Part shown: positions 62,198 through 64,000 of the stretch, in pieces
How positions within the stretch are numbered: the first letter of the stretch is position 1
How the letters are laid out: the number at the start of each line of letters is the position of its first letter
Assembly (NCBI RefSeq): GCF_023953965.1
Contig: NZ_JAMLIX010000001.1
Location: forward strand, 248,001-312,000
DNA from: Bosea sp. (in: a-proteobacteria)
GTDB taxonomy: Bacteria > Pseudomonadota > Alphaproteobacteria > Rhizobiales > Beijerinckiaceae
DNA length: 64,000 bases
Direction: 5' to 3'
Notes under the pieces: model-generated
Told to the model about the DNA's origin: nothing
What the model saw: only the letters and a program-made list of their open reading frames with translations
The model's database searches: none
Made by a program: the position numbers and the translations under genes

Positions 62198-63433
62198 CTA
62201 AGCGTTGGATTTCTGGAAGCCCTTCAACTCCATACGCGCGATCTGATCCCGGTGGACCTCATCCGGGCCATCCGCCAATCGCAACAGCCTCGCAGTTGCA
62301 TAAGCCATCGCCAGACCAAAATCATTGGACGTGCCGCCTCCTCCGTGGGCCTGGATGGCCCAATCGACGACGCGGCACGCCATATTGGGCACGGCGACCT
62401 TGATCATGGCAATCTCCTTTCGCGCCACCTTGTTGCCGACGGTATCCATGAGATGCGCCGTCTTGAGCGTGAGGAGGCGCGCCTGCTCGATCAGGATCCT
62501 CGCCTCCGCGATCCGCTCCCGCGTCACTGACTGATCAGCAATCGGCTTTCCGAATGCGACACGGCCAAGCGTTCGTTCGCACATGCGTTCCAGCGAACGT
62601 TCCGCGAGACCGATAAGCCGCATGCAGTGGTGGATCCGACCCGGTCCAAGCCGGCCCTGCGCAATTTCGAAACCCCTGCCTTCGCCCAGGAGGATGTTGG
62701 AAGCAGGGACCCTCACATCCTTGAAGACGACTTCGGATGCCCGATCGGGGACGCCGTAATATCCGAACACGGGAAGCGGCCTCACGACCTCGACACCGGG
62801 CGTATCCATCGGAACGAGGATCATCGACTGACGCTGATGGATGCTTGGATGATCCGGGTCCGTCTTGCCCATGAAGATCGCGATCTTGCACCGGGGGTCG
62901 GTGGCATTCGTCGTGTACCATTTGTGTCCGTTGATGACGTATTCGTCCGCCTCCCTGCGAATGAGGCTTTCGATATTCGTGGCATCGCTGGAGGCCACCG
63001 CGGGCTCGGTCATCGCGAAACACGACCGGATCTCGCCGGCCAGAAGGGGCTTCAGCCAGCGTTCCTTTTGCTCAGGCGTGCCGTAGCGAACCAGAACCTC
63101 CATGTTCCCGGTATCGGGGGCCGAGCAATTGAAGACCTCCGGCGCCAGATATGAGCGCCCCATGATCTCACAGAGCGGGGCGTATTCGAGATTGCCGAGA
63201 CCGGCGCCATATTCGCTGTCAGGCAGGAAAAGATTCCAGAGCCCGGCAGCCCTGGCTTCCTTCTTCAGCTCTTCGACGACTGGATATACCGACCAGGGGC
63301 CTTCCTTTTCGACCTCGCGGAAAAAGCGCCCTTCATTGGGGTAGATCTTGCGATGCATGAACGCCTGAAGGCTCTCGGCCAGTTCCTTCGTGCGGGGGCT
63401 CACACCGGTGTCCCAGTTCATGCTCATGTCCAT
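62198..63433 (-). CDS. Acyl-CoA dehydrogenase, ACAD10/11-type
   Basis: 411 residues. CFAMTEPAVASSDATNI (FAD/acyl site), GHKWYTTNATDPRCKI, RVAFGKPIADQSVTRERIAE, and HLMDTVGNKVARKEIAMIKV with QAHGGGGTSNDFGLAMAYA and RLADGPDEVHRDQIAR match the dehydrogenase half of ACAD10/11 and LvaC-type enzymes. There the phosphorylated 4-hydroxyacyl-CoA loses phosphate to give an enoyl-CoA. A TCGTCAGACGA palindrome lies right against the start codon (63435-63445). Convergent with gntR. Confidence 0.92.
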   Translation of the reverse strand: MDMSMNWDTGVSPRTKELAESLQAFMHRKIYPNEGRFFREVEKEGPWSVYPVVEELKKEARAAGLWNLFLPDSEYGAGLGNLEYAPLCEIMGRSYLAPEVFNCSAPDTGNMEVLVRYGTPEQKERWLKPLLAGEIRSCFAMTEPAVASSDATNIESLIRREADEYVINGHKWYTTNATDPRCKIAIFMGKTDPDHPSIHQRQSMILVPMDTPGVEVVRPLPVFGYYGVPDRASEVVFKDVRVPASNILLGEGRGFEIAQGRLGPGRIHHCMRLIGLAERSLERMCERTLGRVAFGKPIADQSVTRERIAEARILIEQARLLTLKTAHLMDTVGNKVARKEIAMIKVAVPNMACRVVDWAIQAHGGGGTSNDFGLAMAYATARLLRLADGPDEVHRDQIARMELKGFQKSNA

Positions 63434-63434
63434 T

Positions 63435-63445
63435 TCGTCAGACGA
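63435..63445. promoter_or_regulatory. TCGTCAGACGA palindrome abutting the acyl-CoA dehydrogenase start
   Basis: Perfect 11-bp palindrome ending one base before the ATG at 63433. Binding here would block transcription or initiation of translation directly. Same element as at 61029 and 63585. Confidence 0.65.
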
Positions 63446-63584
63446 TTTGTCGAGAGCTTATGGGAACGCGGAAGGCATGTAAAGTTCGCGACAGCCCAAA
63501 ATTAAAAGCGAATTCGCCATACTCCGGCAAACTTTGCTAAAAAGCGGGCATACCCTGATCGAGCCAAAGGATTGCAGAGCCATC

Positions 63585-63597
63585 ATCGTCAGACGAT
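63585..63597. promoter_or_regulatory. ATCGTCAGACGAT palindrome in the dehydrogenase promoter region
   Basis: Perfect 13-bp palindrome, 151 bases upstream of the acyl-CoA dehydrogenase start and 21 bases after the stop of the partial thiamine-diphosphate gene. Together with 63435 it gives two operators for one gene, suggesting looping or cooperative binding. Confidence 0.65.
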
Positions 63598-63618
63598 AAT
63601 AACTCCAACGCCGCGCGA

Positions 63619-64000
63619 TCAGCCCGTCTGCGCGCTTTTCATGAGGCTGACCGACGTGGATCGCTCATATTCGGGGTGGACGGCTGCATCGATCACGCAC
63701 ACAGCCCCATTCCGAACGATCGCGATCGCCCGTTTCATGATCGTGCGCAGCTCGTCTTCGGATCGCACCGGCCCGAAGGCTTCGGCCCCCTGGCCGCGAG
63801 CGATCATCGCCAGGTCGATCGAAGGATCCGACATCCGCAAGCCAATCGATCTGTTCTCGACCGGCCTCGAACGCGCCCGCGCGACCCGCTCCTGATGGAG
63901 TTCATCGTTGAAGAACGAACTGTTGTTGGCGATGACGATCAACAGCGGCAATTTCTCGTGGACGGCGGTCCAGACCGCCGTGGCTCCCATCAGGAAATCA
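63619..64000 (-). CDS. Thiamine-diphosphate-dependent enzyme, C-terminal fragment (cut by window edge)
   Basis: The frame is open to base 64000; 126 residues remain. The segment FLMGATAVWTAVHEKLPLLI then VIANNSSFFNDELHQERVAR is the pyrophosphate/Mg-binding core of acetolactate synthase-like and benzoylformate/indolepyruvate decarboxylase-like enzymes, where the usual NNxxY reads NNSSF. The remainder resembles the end of such a protein. Could be a decarboxylase or an oxalyl/acyl-CoA lyase. Without the N-terminal part the substrate cannot be judged. Confidence 0.85.
   Translation of the reverse strand, partial: DFLMGATAVWTAVHEKLPLLIVIANNSSFFNDELHQERVARARSRPVENRSIGLRMSDPSIDLAMIARGQGAEAFGPVRSEDELRTIMKRAIAIVRNGAVCVIDAAVHPEYERSTSVSLMKSAQTG

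Overview
The window looks like chromosomal DNA of a high-GC alphaproteobacterium, most likely of the order Hyphomicrobiales (Bosea or a near relative). This rests on the strong GC bias, an L21 ribosomal protein with a helix-hairpin-helix tail, the aerobic cobaltochelatase pair CobS/CobT, a DUF2934 protein and a PagL-like outer-membrane protein of the kind common in that order. The genus is an inference. No rRNA, CRISPR array or replication origin was seen; one tRNA-Ser(CGA) is present.

Positions 1-9842: a truncated aldehyde dehydrogenase and a thioesterase on the + strand face an eight-gene minus-strand operon. That operon encodes an ABC importer (ATPase, binding protein, fused permease), an acyl-CoA ligase, a thiolase-like protein without catalytic cysteines, a DUF35 OB-fold partner, an SMP-30-type lactonase and a thioesterase. 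It reads as uptake, CoA activation and cleavage of an unknown organic acid. Positions 9843-15523: a decayed GntR regulator with two identical TTTGTATACA sites, then a complete liv-type amino-acid importer (livK-H-M-G-F order).

Positions 15654-36653: mostly core genome. It holds a two-domain secreted-type metalloprotease candidate, tRNA-Ser, rplU-rpmA, rpmB, a sugar-acid cluster (dehydratase, 2-keto-3-deoxyaldonate-type dehydrogenase, DenD-like dehydrogenase), cobS-cobT, a cobalamin adenosyltransferase, a rhomboid protease, etfB-etfA, a 3-hydroxyacyl-CoA dehydrogenase and an HNH protein.

Positions 36907-49565: an accessory block with almost every gene on the minus strand and with AT-rich patches. 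It contains a nitrate/sulfonate-type ABC transporter, LysR and AraC regulators, an HpaI-type aldolase, LeuC/LeuD-like isomerase subunits, an EamA exporter, an isocitrate-lyase-family enzyme and an ABM-domain protein. The ATPase gene of the transporter is split by a complete IS256-family element (40183-41604) with an 8-bp target duplication. The enzymes together suggest catabolism of a branched hydroxy-dicarboxylic acid, not leucine synthesis.

Positions 49848-64000: a single-chain 2-oxoacid:ferredoxin oxidoreductase, then a beta-oxidation-like operon (kinase, 3-hydroxyacyl-CoA dehydrogenase, two SDRs, thiolase, enoyl-CoA hydratase, acyl-CoA dehydrogenase). A GntR/FCD regulator and a second acyl-CoA dehydrogenase follow. 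The kinase and this second dehydrogenase resemble the two halves of ACAD10/11, which process 4-hydroxyacyl-CoAs. A palindromic site TCGTCAGACGA recurs next to both, so the GntR protein probably controls them together. A truncated thiamine-diphosphate enzyme ends the window.
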